64,000 nt of DNA. Source: an alpha proteobacterium BAL199 (GTDB lineage: Bacteria; Pseudomonadota; Alphaproteobacteria; Thalassobaculales; Thalassobaculaceae). Positions 26,602 to 36,490 of the stretch are shown piece after piece. The DNA is taken from assembly GCA_000171835.1 (NCBI GenBank), contig ABHC01000011.1:62001-126000 (forward strand), written 5' to 3'. Numbering within the stretch: the stretch's first letter is position 1; each line of letters begins with the position of its first letter. The position numbers and the translations under genes are program-made. A model generated the notes under the pieces. The model searched no databases, was not told the DNA's origin, and saw only the letters and a program-made list of their open reading frames with translations.

Positions 26602-27396
26602 ATGGACTCTCAAATGACATACTATGTATTTACCGACCGTGAGAACCTGATCAGATGCCTACCCGAGAACGCGGTCGGTGCCGAAGTCGGGGTGTTCGCG
26701 GGTGAGTTTGCGGCCTCAATCCTAGAAGGCGCACGGCCTAGCGAACTGCACTTGATCGATGCGTGGCGGTTCGTCGGCTATAACTGGCGCGATCTTCCCC
26801 CACAGGTGCCAGAAACCCAGCATGCGGCGTTCGTTCGCTACCTGAAAGCAGCCGAGCCGGCTTGGCAATCGCAAGATCCGAGCGACGGCCTTGCGATGCT
26901 CTATGAACGGGTCCAAAGCCGGTTTGCCGAGGATGCGCGGGTCCGCATCGTACGAGGTCTTTCGTCCACCATTTTGGCGGGCTATCCAGACGGATTTTTC
27001 GACTTTCTCTACGTCGACGCAGATCACGATTATCACTCGGTGCTGTCGGATCTCTGGGCGGCGCGACGTACGCTCAGACCAGGCGGGCTGATCTTGGGAC
27101 ATGATTTCGACATGGATAGGCGGCACCAATGGTCCAACCACAACGTGATCGAGGCGGTGATGAGTTTCTGCAAGAACAGCGGCTTTCGGCTCATAGCGCT
27201 CACCGGCGATCTCGGGAGCACGTTCGTGCTGGGCGAGTATCCTGACTCGGATTCGAGTGCTGCATTCTTGACACGACTGATTGCCCTGCGAGCCCCGATC
27301 GTCGATATTCCTCAAGAGATTGCGTGGAACTACCGTCGTCAGTTAGTGCGCGGCGAAAACGGTCGAGCAATCGCAATCCCGTCCTTCCGGTCGTGA
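26602..27396 (+). CDS. Class I SAM-dependent methyltransferase (Methyltransf_24-like)
   Basis: About 264 residues from ATG 26602 (ATG 26614 also possible). SAM motif I is GAEVGVFAGEFAASIL, the acidic end of beta-2 is ELHLIDAWRF, and motif IV/post-I is FLYVDADHDYHSVLSDLWAA followed by LRPGGLILGHDF. This type is common in O-antigen, capsule and cephalosporin-hydroxylase-like clusters and methylates sugar or amino-sugar hydroxyls. The next three genes on the same strand are sugar-modifying, so it probably belonged to a surface polysaccharide cluster. Confidence 0.85.
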   Translation: MDSQMTYYVFTDRENLIRCLPENAVGAEVGVFAGEFAASILEGARPSELHLIDAWRFVGYNWRDLPPQVPETQHAAFVRYLKAAEPAWQSQDPSDGLAMLYERVQSRFAEDARVRIVRGLSSTILAGYPDGFFDFLYVDADHDYHSVLSDLWAARRTLRPGGLILGHDFDMDRRHQWSNHNVIEAVMSFCKNSGFRLIALTGDLGSTFVLGEYPDSDSSAAFLTRLIALRAPIVDIPQEIAWNYRRQLVRGENGRAIAIPSFRS

Positions 27397-27405
27397 CACG
27401 CATCG

Positions 27406-28270
27406 ATGACGGCGTTCACACTCTGTGCAGTCGGGTTCAGGGGAGCAGCCACGGTTGAAGCGCTCGTTGCGTCCAATGTAATCCCGGCGCGACTCATCTC
27501 CTATCCTCAGAAGGGCGACCCGTCGCGTGCTTTCGAGCAGATCAAATTGATCGGACTCCGATACGTATTCCGTTCGTGCGTGCAGCAACTCCGGCTTTCG
27601 CTGACGATGAGTGGGTGATGCTCGTCGCTGGCAGTACCGAGTCGAACCGGTGACCGACCGCACCATCGTGTTCCATGACTCTCTGCTACCACGCTATCGG
27701 GGCTTCGCGCCGACCGCGACCGCCCTGATCAACGGCGACTGCGAGATCGGTATAACGGCAATCCGCCCTGTGGAGGCAGTGGACGCTGGACCGATCCTTG
27801 GTCAGCGGAGGTGGATGGTTGAATATCCGATCAGGGCGCGCGCCGCACTTGAGCGACAGGCCGTGGCAACCGCCGATCTGGCCGGCAACCTCCTGCACGA
27901 AATCGTAAATGGAACCCTGATGACCACCGAACAAGATCCCATGGCGGCGACTTACTCGCTGTGGCGCGACGAACAGGACTATTTCATCGATTGGACGCGG
28001 TCAGCTGAGACCATCTGCCGGACCATTGACGCTCTCAGTTACCCGTTCATGGGGGCCCGGACCCGGATTGATGGACGGGAGGTAATCGTTGATGAGGCGC
28101 GGATCGTTGACGATCTGGTCTTCGAGCGTCGCGACATTGGGAAAATCTGGTCGCTCGATCCGGATGGACCAATTGTTGTTTGCGGCAGAGGATGCTTGCG
28201 TGTCACTGCTGCCCACTCGACGAAAGGGGAGCCGTTCATATTCAAGCGCTTGCGTAGCCGATTGACGTGA
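27406..28270 (+). pseudogene. Sugar N-formyltransferase (methionyl-tRNA formyltransferase fold) with two frameshifts
   Basis: Protein similarity passes through all three forward frames. MTAFTLCAVGFRGAATVEALV… reads in one frame to about 27,555; IPFVRAATPAFADDEWVMLVAG continues in a second frame to about 27,630; WQYRVEPVTDRTIVFHDSLL then runs to 28,270 in the third. The catalytic FMT motif is HDSLLPRYRGFAPT with the downstream NGDCEIGITAIRPVEAVDAG. The fold transfers formyl from N10-formyl-THF to an amino sugar, e.g. dTDP-4-amino-4,6-dideoxyhexose. The WecE-like aminotransferase next door would make such a substrate. The frameshifts look real but assembly errors should be excluded. Confidence 0.78.
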
Positions 28271-28344
28271 CCGATTCGCCGTTCTAGGGAGCCGTAGGCA
28301 CGCTCGGCAAGACGCTCAGCGCAACCGCATAGAGAGGTGACTCT

Positions 28345-29499
28345 GTGTCCGACTATAGTATCCCGTTCAACCGGCCAATAACCGTCGGCCGGGAATACGA
28401 GAACATTGCCGAGGCTGTACGAGGTGGCGTTCTCTCGGCGGGAGGACCATTTAGTGCGCGCTGCGAGCGGTTGCTGGAGGCGATGGTAGGGTCACCTCGG
28501 GCGATCTTGACGCACACGTGCACTGACGCGCTCGAGATGGCGGTATTGCTCGCAGGAATCGGCCCCGGCGACGAGGTGATCATGCCATCCTTCACCTTCG
28601 TGTCGGCTGCGACGGCAGTTGTCCTGCGCGGTGGTGTGCCGGTGTTCGTCGATATCAACCCGGTTAGCCTCAACCTCGACCCCGCCGCGGTGGAAGGTGC
28701 GATCACCGATGCAACGAAGGCGATAATCACCGTTCACTATGCCAGCGTTGGAACTGGCATCGATCGGCTCGTGACACTCTGCCAGCGACACGGTCTGATC
28801 CTGATTGAAGACGCCGCCCACGCGGTCGGTGCGACCTTCGAAGGCCAGCCATTGGGTAGTTTTGGACAGATGGCGACTCTGAGTTTTCACGAGACCAAGA
28901 ACGTGATCTCCGGCGAAGGTGGGGCGTTGTTGATCAACGATCCGGAACTGATCGCTCGAGCTGAGGTGATTTCTGACAAGGGCACGGACCGCGCCCGCTT
29001 CGAACGCGGCGAGACCCAAAAGTATGTCTGGCAGGACGTGGGATCGTCATTTCGTGCAAGCGAATTGACGTCGGCCTTCCTGTTAGCGCAACTGGAGGAG
29101 CAGGACGCTATTGTCGCCCGACGACGAGAACTCTGGGCACGTTACCACATCGCGCTCGAGAGCCATGAGATTCGGGGCGGTTTGTTGCGGCCGAACATCT
29201 CGCAGTCATGCGGTACGAACGGCCACATCTACTATGTTCTTCTATCAGACGAAGATAAACGGCGGACACTGATTGACGGCCTGAAGGCGCAAGGCATCCA
29301 CGCGGTCTTCCACTATGTGCCATTGCATGACAGCCCAGCCGGTCGTCGCTATAGCCGGACCGCGGGATCTATGGCTCACACCGTGTCGATCGCGTCGAGG
29401 ATTCTGCGCTTGCCTATGCACCTCGGTCTGACCAATGTTGCTGTCGACCGCGTCGTCACCGCCCTGGGCGAGACGCTCGGCAAACCGTCAGATGGTTGA
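28345..29499 (+). CDS. wecE: DegT/DnrJ/EryC1/StrS aminotransferase, WecE/RffA-like
   Basis: 384 residues from GTG 28345, with GAGAGGTG upstream. It follows E. coli WecE closely: PGDEVIMPSFTFVSAATAVV, the PLP-binding lysine in FHETKNVISGEGGALLIND, and AVFHYVPLHDSPAGRRYS near the C-terminus. It transfers the amino group of glutamate to dTDP-4-keto-6-deoxyglucose, giving a 4-amino-4,6-dideoxyhexose for surface glycans. With the adjacent formyltransferase it would yield a formamido sugar. dTDP-sugar synthesis genes (rmlAB) are not in the window. Stop lies 3 nt before the GT61 gene. Confidence 0.87.
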   Translation: MSDYSIPFNRPITVGREYENIAEAVRGGVLSAGGPFSARCERLLEAMVGSPRAILTHTCTDALEMAVLLAGIGPGDEVIMPSFTFVSAATAVVLRGGVPVFVDINPVSLNLDPAAVEGAITDATKAIITVHYASVGTGIDRLVTLCQRHGLILIEDAAHAVGATFEGQPLGSFGQMATLSFHETKNVISGEGGALLINDPELIARAEVISDKGTDRARFERGETQKYVWQDVGSSFRASELTSAFLLAQLEEQDAIVARRRELWARYHIALESHEIRGGLLRPNISQSCGTNGHIYYVLLSDEDKRRTLIDGLKAQGIHAVFHYVPLHDSPAGRRYSRTAGSMAHTVSIASRILRLPMHLGLTNVAVDRVVTALGETLGKPSDG

Positions 29500-29502
29500 T
29501 CG

Positions 29503-31446
29503 ATGACAGGCGTCGGTGGCTTTGACGTCTTTTTACCGGGACGCCGCGTCCATTTCGACGATGCCGCCCATAGTGCGTCTCAGCCTACAGCGCGTCATGG
29601 ATTGAAGGCAGCTCTCGACGCGGTCCTGCACGAGGCCTGCATCCGATCAAGCCATCGCGATATTCTGCGCACGATGGCGTCTATCGCCGGAGCAAACTCC
29701 CTCTTTCGGCACTATGCGGCGACGCGGCTGATGGTGGGGCTGTTTTCCCAAGATTCTCGGGGCTTAAGAACAAGTCGATTAGCTATTTTAGTTGTTTCTA
29801 TTGGGCTGATGGATGCTCAGAATTATAAACATTCAATAATTCTTAGATTTATCCTTTGTTTATCGGGGGTTTGTATAAAAAATAGTGATATATCCAATGT
29901 TCCTGAATTACTTGAAGCTATATCACTGCAGTTGATCAGCAATCGTCAATTGACTAAAAGCATCAATCCGACAATAATGGGTGTAATCGCGACGTTTTGC
30001 AGGTTGGCCTCACCAAGTATTGATCTCAATCCTCGTCTTGTTGATATGTGTACGCTGGCGCACGGGGACCGCAATGATATCTCTTGGCCACTTGCCCTGA
30101 GATTCGGATTGTTCCTTTCGCGGACTTCTGACCGGTGTTCGCTCACCAAGGCCGACCTCTGGCGCGCCATCGTTGCAACCGGCCTTGCCGCCGGCCTTCG
30201 CGATCGAAATCACCGGCAGAATGAATTGTTGGAGAGGGCACAGGCAGCCTCACCGCAGATGTTCGCAATCGCCCTCCAAGTTGAACTTGAGGATGATCCT
30301 ACCGGCTTTCGTGAACAGTCTGCCAACTCTCAGTATCACTGTCGGCGTGTGTCTCCGCCAGCACCAACCGATGTCGTACTAGCAAGTGATGGGACTGAAG
30401 TGATCGGCTATCGACGGTGTTCAACTACTGGAGAAGTGACCGCGGTTGAGCGTGATCGGTTAACGGCGCCGCTACGAGGTTCGCGAAGCGAGCACAGATG
30501 GAACAACGAACCGGTTCATCGAATGCGCCTCGTTGATGGCGTCGTAAGTCCGAATGGGCTCTTGCTCTTCGGTAGCGAAAAAACTCTCGATGTTGAGTTC
30601 GCCAACGTGCCGAACAGATCTGGCTCCCCGTTCGATCGTTATCTCCTTGGCAGTTATCCGGAACTCTGTGCCTCAACGGACCGTTCCGTGATCATGACGA
30701 AATTTGAATGCTCGGCTGTGGACGATGGTGTTCTGCTCTCCGGCTTGCCGAACATGGGGAATTTCGGCCACTTCATACTCAATGGGATCTCCAAGGTTCC
30801 AGTGATCCGTCAGCAGCTTGACGTCGGCTGGTCGGCCATCGTGCCAACGAGGCGGATGCCATTCCATGATGCGGTGATCGCCTACTGCGGCCTAGACCCT
30901 GCGAAGTTCGTGTTCACCGGCGGCGTGCGTGGTGTGCGAGCAAAGCGTCTCGATGTCATTGCCGAGGCGCCGATGGGCATGTGGCCCTACAATCTTTTGG
31001 CAGCTCTGCGCGCTGAACTGCCAAGGCCGAAACAATCGAATGGAGCTCCGCGAATCTATCTAGCCCGGCCGGACGGCGCCCGGCGCAGCCTTGTAAACGA
31101 GGACGCGTTGCTTGAGATGCTGTCATCCTTCGATTTCGAGATCGTGCGACCAGAATTGCTGCCGTTCACCGCACAGGTGGAAGCTCTGGAAGCCGCAGAT
31201 GTGGTCGTCGCGCCGCATGGTAGCGCTCTGGTGCCGCTTGTGTTCTGCCATGGGTCCAAGCGGATCGTGGAAATCGAGACCAAGACCAGCTATCGGATGG
31301 CGCTGTACAATTTTCTCAGCCACGAAGCGGTTCGGGTGCCTTCCAGGCGACCAGCAGTGCCGCAGGGCACCAGGGTGGATAGCTTAGCTTACGCGGTCGA
31401 TCTTGATGACGCTCGGCAGGCGGTCGCCTGGGCGATCGGCCGGTAA
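29503..31446 (+). CDS. Glycosyltransferase 61 family protein with long N-terminal extension
   Basis: 647 residues, well above the 350-450 usual for GT61. The C-terminal half (about 370-640) is a GT61/DUF563 domain: GNFGHFILNG, IYLARPDGARRSLVNEDAL, then FTAQVEALEAADVVVAPHGS and FCHGSKRIVEIE. The first half is not recognisable and its middle (29,760-30,000) is strikingly AT-rich with hydrophobic codons (LAILVVSIGLMDAQNYKHS), suggesting a patchwork origin. It is coupled to the aminotransferase gene and presumably transfers the modified sugar in glycan assembly. Confidence 0.78.
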   Translation: MTGVGGFDVFLPGRRVHFDDAAHSASQPTARHGLKAALDAVLHEACIRSSHRDILRTMASIAGANSLFRHYAATRLMVGLFSQDSRGLRTSRLAILVVSIGLMDAQNYKHSIILRFILCLSGVCIKNSDISNVPELLEAISLQLISNRQLTKSINPTIMGVIATFCRLASPSIDLNPRLVDMCTLAHGDRNDISWPLALRFGLFLSRTSDRCSLTKADLWRAIVATGLAAGLRDRNHRQNELLERAQAASPQMFAIALQVELEDDPTGFREQSANSQYHCRRVSPPAPTDVVLASDGTEVIGYRRCSTTGEVTAVERDRLTAPLRGSRSEHRWNNEPVHRMRLVDGVVSPNGLLLFGSEKTLDVEFANVPNRSGSPFDRYLLGSYPELCASTDRSVIMTKFECSAVDDGVLLSGLPNMGNFGHFILNGISKVPVIRQQLDVGWSAIVPTRRMPFHDAVIAYCGLDPAKFVFTGGVRGVRAKRLDVIAEAPMGMWPYNLLAALRAELPRPKQSNGAPRIYLARPDGARRSLVNEDALLEMLSSFDFEIVRPELLPFTAQVEALEAADVVVAPHGSALVPLVFCHGSKRIVEIETKTSYRMALYNFLSHEAVRVPSRRPAVPQGTRVDSLAYAVDLDDARQAVAWAIGR

Positions 31447-31880
31447 TCGTTCGTAAGAGTCTTCTCTGATTGGGGCTTCTCGGGTCAAGCTGTATCCTCG
31501 TATTCGTGACCGTTCCCATGGATCACTCGCTTCTCTCCGCGGTCAGCGCCTGGCTGCCGCATGATGGGGTCAGGAGAGCGAGATGCCTCAAGCCGTTTCG
31601 CGATCTTCAGGTGGCCCGCATCCGTCATGGCGATTCTATAGCCGACAGAGCGGCGACAGGGAATCCCGCGTAGCGCTCAAAGCGCTGTCTGTGGATCGGC
31701 GTGGAATAAGGCCCCCGTTGATGGGGTGATCGGCGTCCAATCGGGGCTCTGACTCAATTTTGATGAAATTCGGGGGTGCACTGGCGTGACCATGTCGGCT
31801 CATACAACGCCGAGCGGACATCAGTCCGACAGGCTGCTAGGATCGCAATATCGCGATGCTTCATGGGGGTGGGGGACGGC
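31447..31880. other. Intergenic stretch, possible IS21-type end remnant
   Basis: No gene is supported. GATCGGCGT occurs twice (about 31,695 and 31,728) around AATAAGGCCCCCGTTGATGGGG, which resembles the repeated terminal sequences of IS21 elements; no transposase remains. GGGGTGGGGGA directly before 31,881 is the ribosome site of the amidase. Confidence 0.35.
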
Positions 31881-33286
31881 ATGCTTGACGAGGATCTCTG
31901 TTTCACGCCGGCGACGACCTTGCGGGAACTCATCAGGGCGAAGCAGCTTTCGCCGACCGAGCTAGTGGACTCCGTGATCGCCCGCGCCGAGGCTCTCAAT
32001 CCGCGATTGAACGCGATCTGCACTCCGACGTTCGACGCCGCGCGCGATGCGGCGAAGCGTTCGGAAGGCCGGATCGCCGGCGGTGAGCACCTCCGGCCGC
32101 TCGAGGGAATACCGGTCACCATCAAGGACCTGGTGATGACCAAGGGCATCCGGTCGATGGCCGGCTCGTACATCTTCGAGCACCGGGTTCCCGAGTCCGA
32201 CGCGCCGATCGTCGAGCGCGTGCGGGAGGCCGGTGCCGTCGTGATCGGCAAAACCACGACGCCGGAGCTCGGCTGGAAGGGCTGCGGCGACAGCCCGCTG
32301 ACCGGCATCTCGCACAACCCGTGGAAGCACGGCTACAACGCCGGCGGCTCGAGCACCGGCGCCGCGATCTGCGCCGCCGCCGGCATCGGCCCCCTGCACC
32401 AGGGCTCGGACGGTGCCGGCTCGATCCGCATGCCGGCGTCGTTCTGCGGGATCTACGCATCAAGCCGACCTTCGGACGGATCCCGTATGCGCCGGCGCCG
32501 AACAACGACAGTGTCTCGCATATCGGCCCGATGACCCGCACCGTCGGCGACGCTGCGCTGATGCTGGATGTGCTGGCCGGGCCGGACGACCGTGACATGG
32601 CAAGCCTGACCGACGAGCCGCCGAGTTATCTGGACAACCTCGAGGCCGATATCAACGGCCTGCGGGTCGCCTGGAGCCCGGACCTCGGCTACCTGAAGGT
32701 CGATCCCGAGGTCGCCGAACCGGTCCGCAAGGCGGTCGACGCGTTCACCGAGCTCGGCTGCCACGTCGAGGAGGTCGACCAGCTCTGGGACGACCCGACC
32801 GAGATGCACCGCTGCTTCTGGGTTTCCAACTTCGCCGGCAATCTCGGCCTGCTGCTGGACGAGTGGCAGGACCGCATGGATCCGGGGCTGGTTGCCTGCG
32901 TGCGCGACGGCCTGTCCGTCTCGGCGGCGGAGTACGTTCGGGCGAAACAGCAGCGCCTGAACTTCTACGCCAAGGTCCAGGACCTGTTCACCCGCTACGA
33001 CCTGCTGGTGACGCCGACCATGTCGGTTGCCGCGTTCCCGGCCGGTCGGCTGATGCCCGAGCATTGGGAGCAGCATGCCTGGGACTGGATCCGCTGGGCC
33101 GGGTTCTCCTACCCCTTCAACCTGACCTGGGTTCCTGCCGCGACCTGCCCCTGCGGCTTCACGCCCGACGGCCGACCGGTCGGCATCCAGATCGTCGCGG
33201 GCCGGTCCCAGGACCTCCGCGTCCTCCAGACCAGCCGCGCCTTCGAGCGCGCCCGCCCCTGGGCCGATCGACGGCCCGCGCTATAA
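31881..33286 (+). pseudogene. Amidase (amidase signature family) with one frameshift
   Basis: From ATG 31881 the frame covers MLDEDLCFTP to SFCGIYA, then similarity shifts frame at about 32,455 and continues with IKPTFGRIPYAPAPNNDSV to 33,286 (about 468 residues in all). One base is missing at the junction. The full Ser-cisSer-Lys triad is present before the break: Lys in PVTIKDLV, cis-Ser in NAGGSSTGAA and nucleophile Ser in DGAGSIRMPASFCG. The enzyme would hydrolyse amides. It has high GC like the chromosomal genes. A real mutation or an assembly error are both possible; apart from this base it looks functional. Confidence 0.85.
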
Positions 33287-33354
33287 GGTTCCGCCAGTGA
33301 TCGCCCTGATCTTCAAGCGCCTGGTCGCGACGGCCTTCGTGATGGCGTTCGTCG

Positions 33355-34170
33355 GGTGTTGTCACGTTAACGTGCCTGAGGTTGCGGGTTCAATGATCCG
33401 GGCGTAGGCGGTGTCGATGCAAACAGAGAAAATCAGCTACAAGCGCCACCGCTTTCCGCCTCAGATCATTTCTCATGTTGTCTGGCTCTACGCCCGGTTC
33501 AACTTGAGCCTGCGCGAGGTCGAGGAGCTTATGCTGGAACGTGGTGTGGACGTTTCGTATGAGACGATCCGGCGCTGGACCGTCAAGTTCGGTCCCCGGA
33601 TCGCCCACGTTCTGCGGCGACGGCAGCCTCGCCCTGGTGATGTTTGGCATCTGGACGAAGTCGTCGTGAAGATCGCGGGCCGGTCATACTGGCTGTGGCG
33701 CGCCGTCGACCAACACGGTGTCGTTCTTGAGGAAATCTTACAATCGAAGCGAGACAAGCGCGCTGCAAAGCGGCTTTTGATCAAGCTGATGAAACGTTGG
33801 GGCTTCGTGCCCAAAAGGATCATTACGGACAAACTGCGCTCATATGGGGCCGCCAAGCGCGAGGTCGCGCCTGGCCTTGATCATTGGTCACACAAGGGGC
33901 TCAATAACCGCGCCGAGAACAGCCACTTGCCCTTCCGAAAACGAGAGCGGGTGATGCAAGGCTTCCGATCACCGGGTGGATTACAACGCTTCGTGTCTAT
34001 GCAATCCGCAACCCGCAATCGTTACTCTGTCCCAGCCCGCCGTCGTTCCGCCCTCACCATTCGCTACCATCGGCTCGAAGCGTTCGAAGCTTGGAAATCC
34101 GCGGCACATGCCGCTTGATCAACGACCGGCATGCCAACTTGCTAACTCGACGAGTTAACGTGACAACACC
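33355..34170 (+). mobile_element. IS6-family insertion sequence, copy 1
   Basis: The ends GGTGTTGTCACGTTAAC are perfect inverted repeats (33355-33371 and 34154-34170). No 8-bp target duplication is visible, which is common for IS6 elements after replicative deletion. On the left it cuts a short open frame that starts at GTG 33298; on the right it forms the last codons of the DUF1365 gene. Confidence 0.88.
33411..34118 (+). CDS. IS6-family transposase
   Basis: 235 residues (GTG 33411 or ATG 33417). IS6 features: SLREVEELMLERGVDVSYET, catalytic Asp in WHLDEVVVKI, Asp in RIITDKLRSYGAAKRE and Glu in NNRAENSHLPFRKRERVM. It appears complete. It is related to, but clearly different from, the second IS6 enzyme at 41,716-42,411. 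Confidence 0.94.
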   Translation: MSMQTEKISYKRHRFPPQIISHVVWLYARFNLSLREVEELMLERGVDVSYETIRRWTVKFGPRIAHVLRRRQPRPGDVWHLDEVVVKIAGRSYWLWRAVDQHGVVLEEILQSKRDKRAAKRLLIKLMKRWGFVPKRIITDKLRSYGAAKREVAPGLDHWSHKGLNNRAENSHLPFRKRERVMQGFRSPGGLQRFVSMQSATRNRYSVPARRRSALTIRYHRLEAFEAWKSAAHAA

Positions 34171-35011
34171 GGTTTGTCGGCTCCGGGCGCACGCTGCGTC
34201 CGAGCGAAACGGGATTTGCCGGCGGTTCCGGCCGCCTGTGGAACAGCGCGCCCTTCCACCAGAGGCGGGCCGCCTCCCAATGAATCGCCGCCATCACTTT
34301 GACCGTGATCCAGGAATGGGTGAACAGGCTGGCCAGCAGACGCAGATCGGTCAACGGCCGACGCTCGCCTGCCTGGGTGGCGATCAGCCGGTCGTTATCG
34401 TCCGGGCCAATCAACCGGATCAGGACCCGCAGGCGTTCGCCGGGTTCATCGAGCCGGAAGCGGTAGCTCCCTTCGATCGGCAGGAACGGCGAGACGTGGA
34501 ACCGCTTGTCTACCGTCTGGATCAACGGCGCGCCTGGACGGTGTCCGTCGTCCACGGGCACGAGATAGCAGTGCTGGTCCCCGAAGGTGTTCTTGACCTC
34601 ATAGAGCACACCGGCCAACGCGCCATCCGCCCGATAGCCCCAGTAGATGGTAATCGGGTTGAATACGTAACCGAGCACCCGCGGGAAGCAGAGAAGCAGA
34701 ACCCGCCCACCATCGATCGGCCGTCCGGCGCGGGCAAACGCACCCTCGATCCAGGAGCGGAGATCCGAGCCGTCGCGCGCGCCGTGGTCCCGGAAGCGGA
34801 AGCTGAACAGATTGGCGCGCTCGACCGAGAACAACCGCAGGTCCCGATCGATCGCCGTCAGTTCGTCGAGGTCCAGGAGAACGGATGCCACACGGTACCG
34901 GAACCGGTGGCGAACGACTCCCACCCGGGTGTGCATCACGCTGCCCGTGTACAGCGCCGACCGGCGCTCCGGGGCCGAGGCGGGCGACGTCACGGCTTCA
35001 GTCCGCTGCAT
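34142..35011 (-). CDS. DUF1365 domain protein
   Basis: 289 residues. It begins MQRTEAVTSPASAPERRSAL and shows the DUF1365 landmarks YTGSVMHTRVGVVRHRFRY, LLCFPRVLGYVFNPITIYWG, YEVKNTFGDQHCYLVPV and KRFHVSPFLPIEGSYRF. The last ten or so residues are read from the IS6 end, so the C-terminus is slightly altered, though the domain is complete. The start overlaps the FAD oxidoreductase gene by 14 nt. In other Proteobacteria this pair sits with cyclopropane/furan fatty-acid synthase genes and a light or singlet-oxygen response; those partners are missing here. Confidence 0.87.
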   Translation of the reverse strand: MQRTEAVTSPASAPERRSALYTGSVMHTRVGVVRHRFRYRVASVLLDLDELTAIDRDLRLFSVERANLFSFRFRDHGARDGSDLRSWIEGAFARAGRPIDGGRVLLLCFPRVLGYVFNPITIYWGYRADGALAGVLYEVKNTFGDQHCYLVPVDDGHRPGAPLIQTVDKRFHVSPFLPIEGSYRFRLDEPGERLRVLIRLIGPDDNDRLIATQAGERRPLTDLRLLASLFTHSWITVKVMAAIHWEAARLWWKGALFHRRPEPPANPVSLGRSVRPEPTNRCCHVNSSS

Positions 35012-36326
35012 CGGCGAGCACGTCGGCCGGTCCAGCCACGCAATACCGTCGATCCGCAGATGGCACTCCGCACGGCCAGGGCGGCTCCGCTCCCAACGAC
35101 CGTCCGACGGCGATAGCCGCTTTCAGACCATCTTCGTGAAAACCCCAGCCGCAGTAGCTGCCGCAGAACCACAGACCGCGCCTGCCCTGGATCGACGGCA
35201 GGCCATCCTGGGCCGACACCGCCGCCGCATCGAATACCGGGTGCTCATAGGAGAACCGCGCAAACACCAGCCCCGGGCCTGGTTCTCGCAGGGGGTTCAT
35301 GCTCACGAACAATGGGCGTGCCGGATCCAGGTTCTGCAGCCGGTTCATCCAGTACGTCAATGCCACCCGGCGATCGCTGCGCTCGGACCGGTCGGCCTGA
35401 TAGTTCCACGCCGCCCAGGCTGCCCGGCGGCGCGGCATCATCGACGGATCGCGATGCAGTACAGCCGTGTTCGCCTGATAGCGAAACGCGCCCAGGATTC
35501 GGCTTTCACCGTCCGTCGGATCGGCAATCAGCCGCAGGGCCTGATCGCCATGCGTGCCGAACACAACCTGATCGAAAACCTCGGCGCTTCCGTCGGCGGT
35601 CTCGACCGTCACCCCGGACGGCCCCGGCGTCACCCGACACACCGGCGCCGTCAGTCGAATCCGACCGGACAGTGCCGAGGCCAATCGTTCCACATACCGC
35701 CGGGAACCACCGCTGACGGTTCGCCACTGCGGACGGTCGACCAGATTGAGAAGCTGGTGGTTGTCAAAGAACCGAATGAACGACTTCGCCGGAAACGCCA
35801 GCATGGTCTGCACCGGGCACGACCAGATCGCCGCTCCCATCGGCAGCAGATGGTCATAAATGAAGCCGTCGCCATACCTTTCCCGGGTCAGCCACTCCCC
35901 AAGCGTCGGTCCCTCGCCCGGCTGCTTCAACAAGCGCGCCGCACCCGAGAAGAACCGCATGATGTCCGCCATCATGCGCCAGTATCGCCGGTCCATCAGA
36001 TTGCCGGGCTGGGCCAGCATGCCGCGAAGCGAACCTTCGTACTCAAGGCGACCGTCATCGGCCGAGACGCTGAAGGTCATCTGGCTCGCTTCGGTAGCGA
36101 CACCGAGATGCTCAAACAGATGCACGAGGTTGGGATAGTTCCGCTCGTTGTAGACGATGAAGCCGGTGTCGACTGAAACCGGGACGCCGTCATAGTCGAT
36201 CGCGACCGTATTGGCGTGGCCGCCCAGCCGAGCGTCCTGCTCGAAGACCGTTACATCGTGGACCGCGCGCATCAGCCATGCAGCACTGAGGCCGGCCACG
36301 CCGGATCCGATGACGGCAATGCGCAT
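34998..36326 (-). CDS. FAD-dependent amine-oxidase-like oxidoreductase (DUF1365 partner)
   Basis: About 442 residues from ATG 36326. The FAD Rossmann motif is AVIGSGVAGLSAAWLM with the second-strand glutamate in VTVFEQDARLGGHANTV; the C-terminal FAD segment is WFCGSYCGWGFHEDGLKAA. VDTGFIVYNERNYPNLVHLF and WSCPVQTMLAFPAKSFIRFF are typical of the cyclopropane-fatty-acid-cluster dehydrogenases. Its exact reaction is unknown; modification of membrane lipid acyl chains is the leading idea. Coupled to DUF1365 downstream. Confidence 0.86.
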   Translation of the reverse strand: MRIAVIGSGVAGLSAAWLMRAVHDVTVFEQDARLGGHANTVAIDYDGVPVSVDTGFIVYNERNYPNLVHLFEHLGVATEASQMTFSVSADDGRLEYEGSLRGMLAQPGNLMDRRYWRMMADIMRFFSGAARLLKQPGEGPTLGEWLTRERYGDGFIYDHLLPMGAAIWSCPVQTMLAFPAKSFIRFFDNHQLLNLVDRPQWRTVSGGSRRYVERLASALSGRIRLTAPVCRVTPGPSGVTVETADGSAEVFDQVVFGTHGDQALRLIADPTDGESRILGAFRYQANTAVLHRDPSMMPRRRAAWAAWNYQADRSERSDRRVALTYWMNRLQNLDPARPLFVSMNPLREPGPGLVFARFSYEHPVFDAAAVSAQDGLPSIQGRRGLWFCGSYCGWGFHEDGLKAAIAVGRSLGAEPPWPCGVPSADRRYCVAGPADVLADAAD

Positions 36327-36490
36327 AAGGTCGTCGCTCCCTGGGTTGCAGCGATCTCTACGCATCCCGACACCGATTGGATCAGATTACACGCGGAGGA
36401 TCACTGCGGTTCAGGCAAGCGTACCCGATCGTCGATGACAACTGGGGTGCTCCGGCGTATTGCCGAGGCGGTGAGGCGAACCCCGCCGGG

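Noticed and set aside
33298-33390. Short open frame after the amidase (MIALIFKRLVATAF)
   Set aside because: It looks like the first 20 codons of a gene cut by IS6, but too little remains to support a call.
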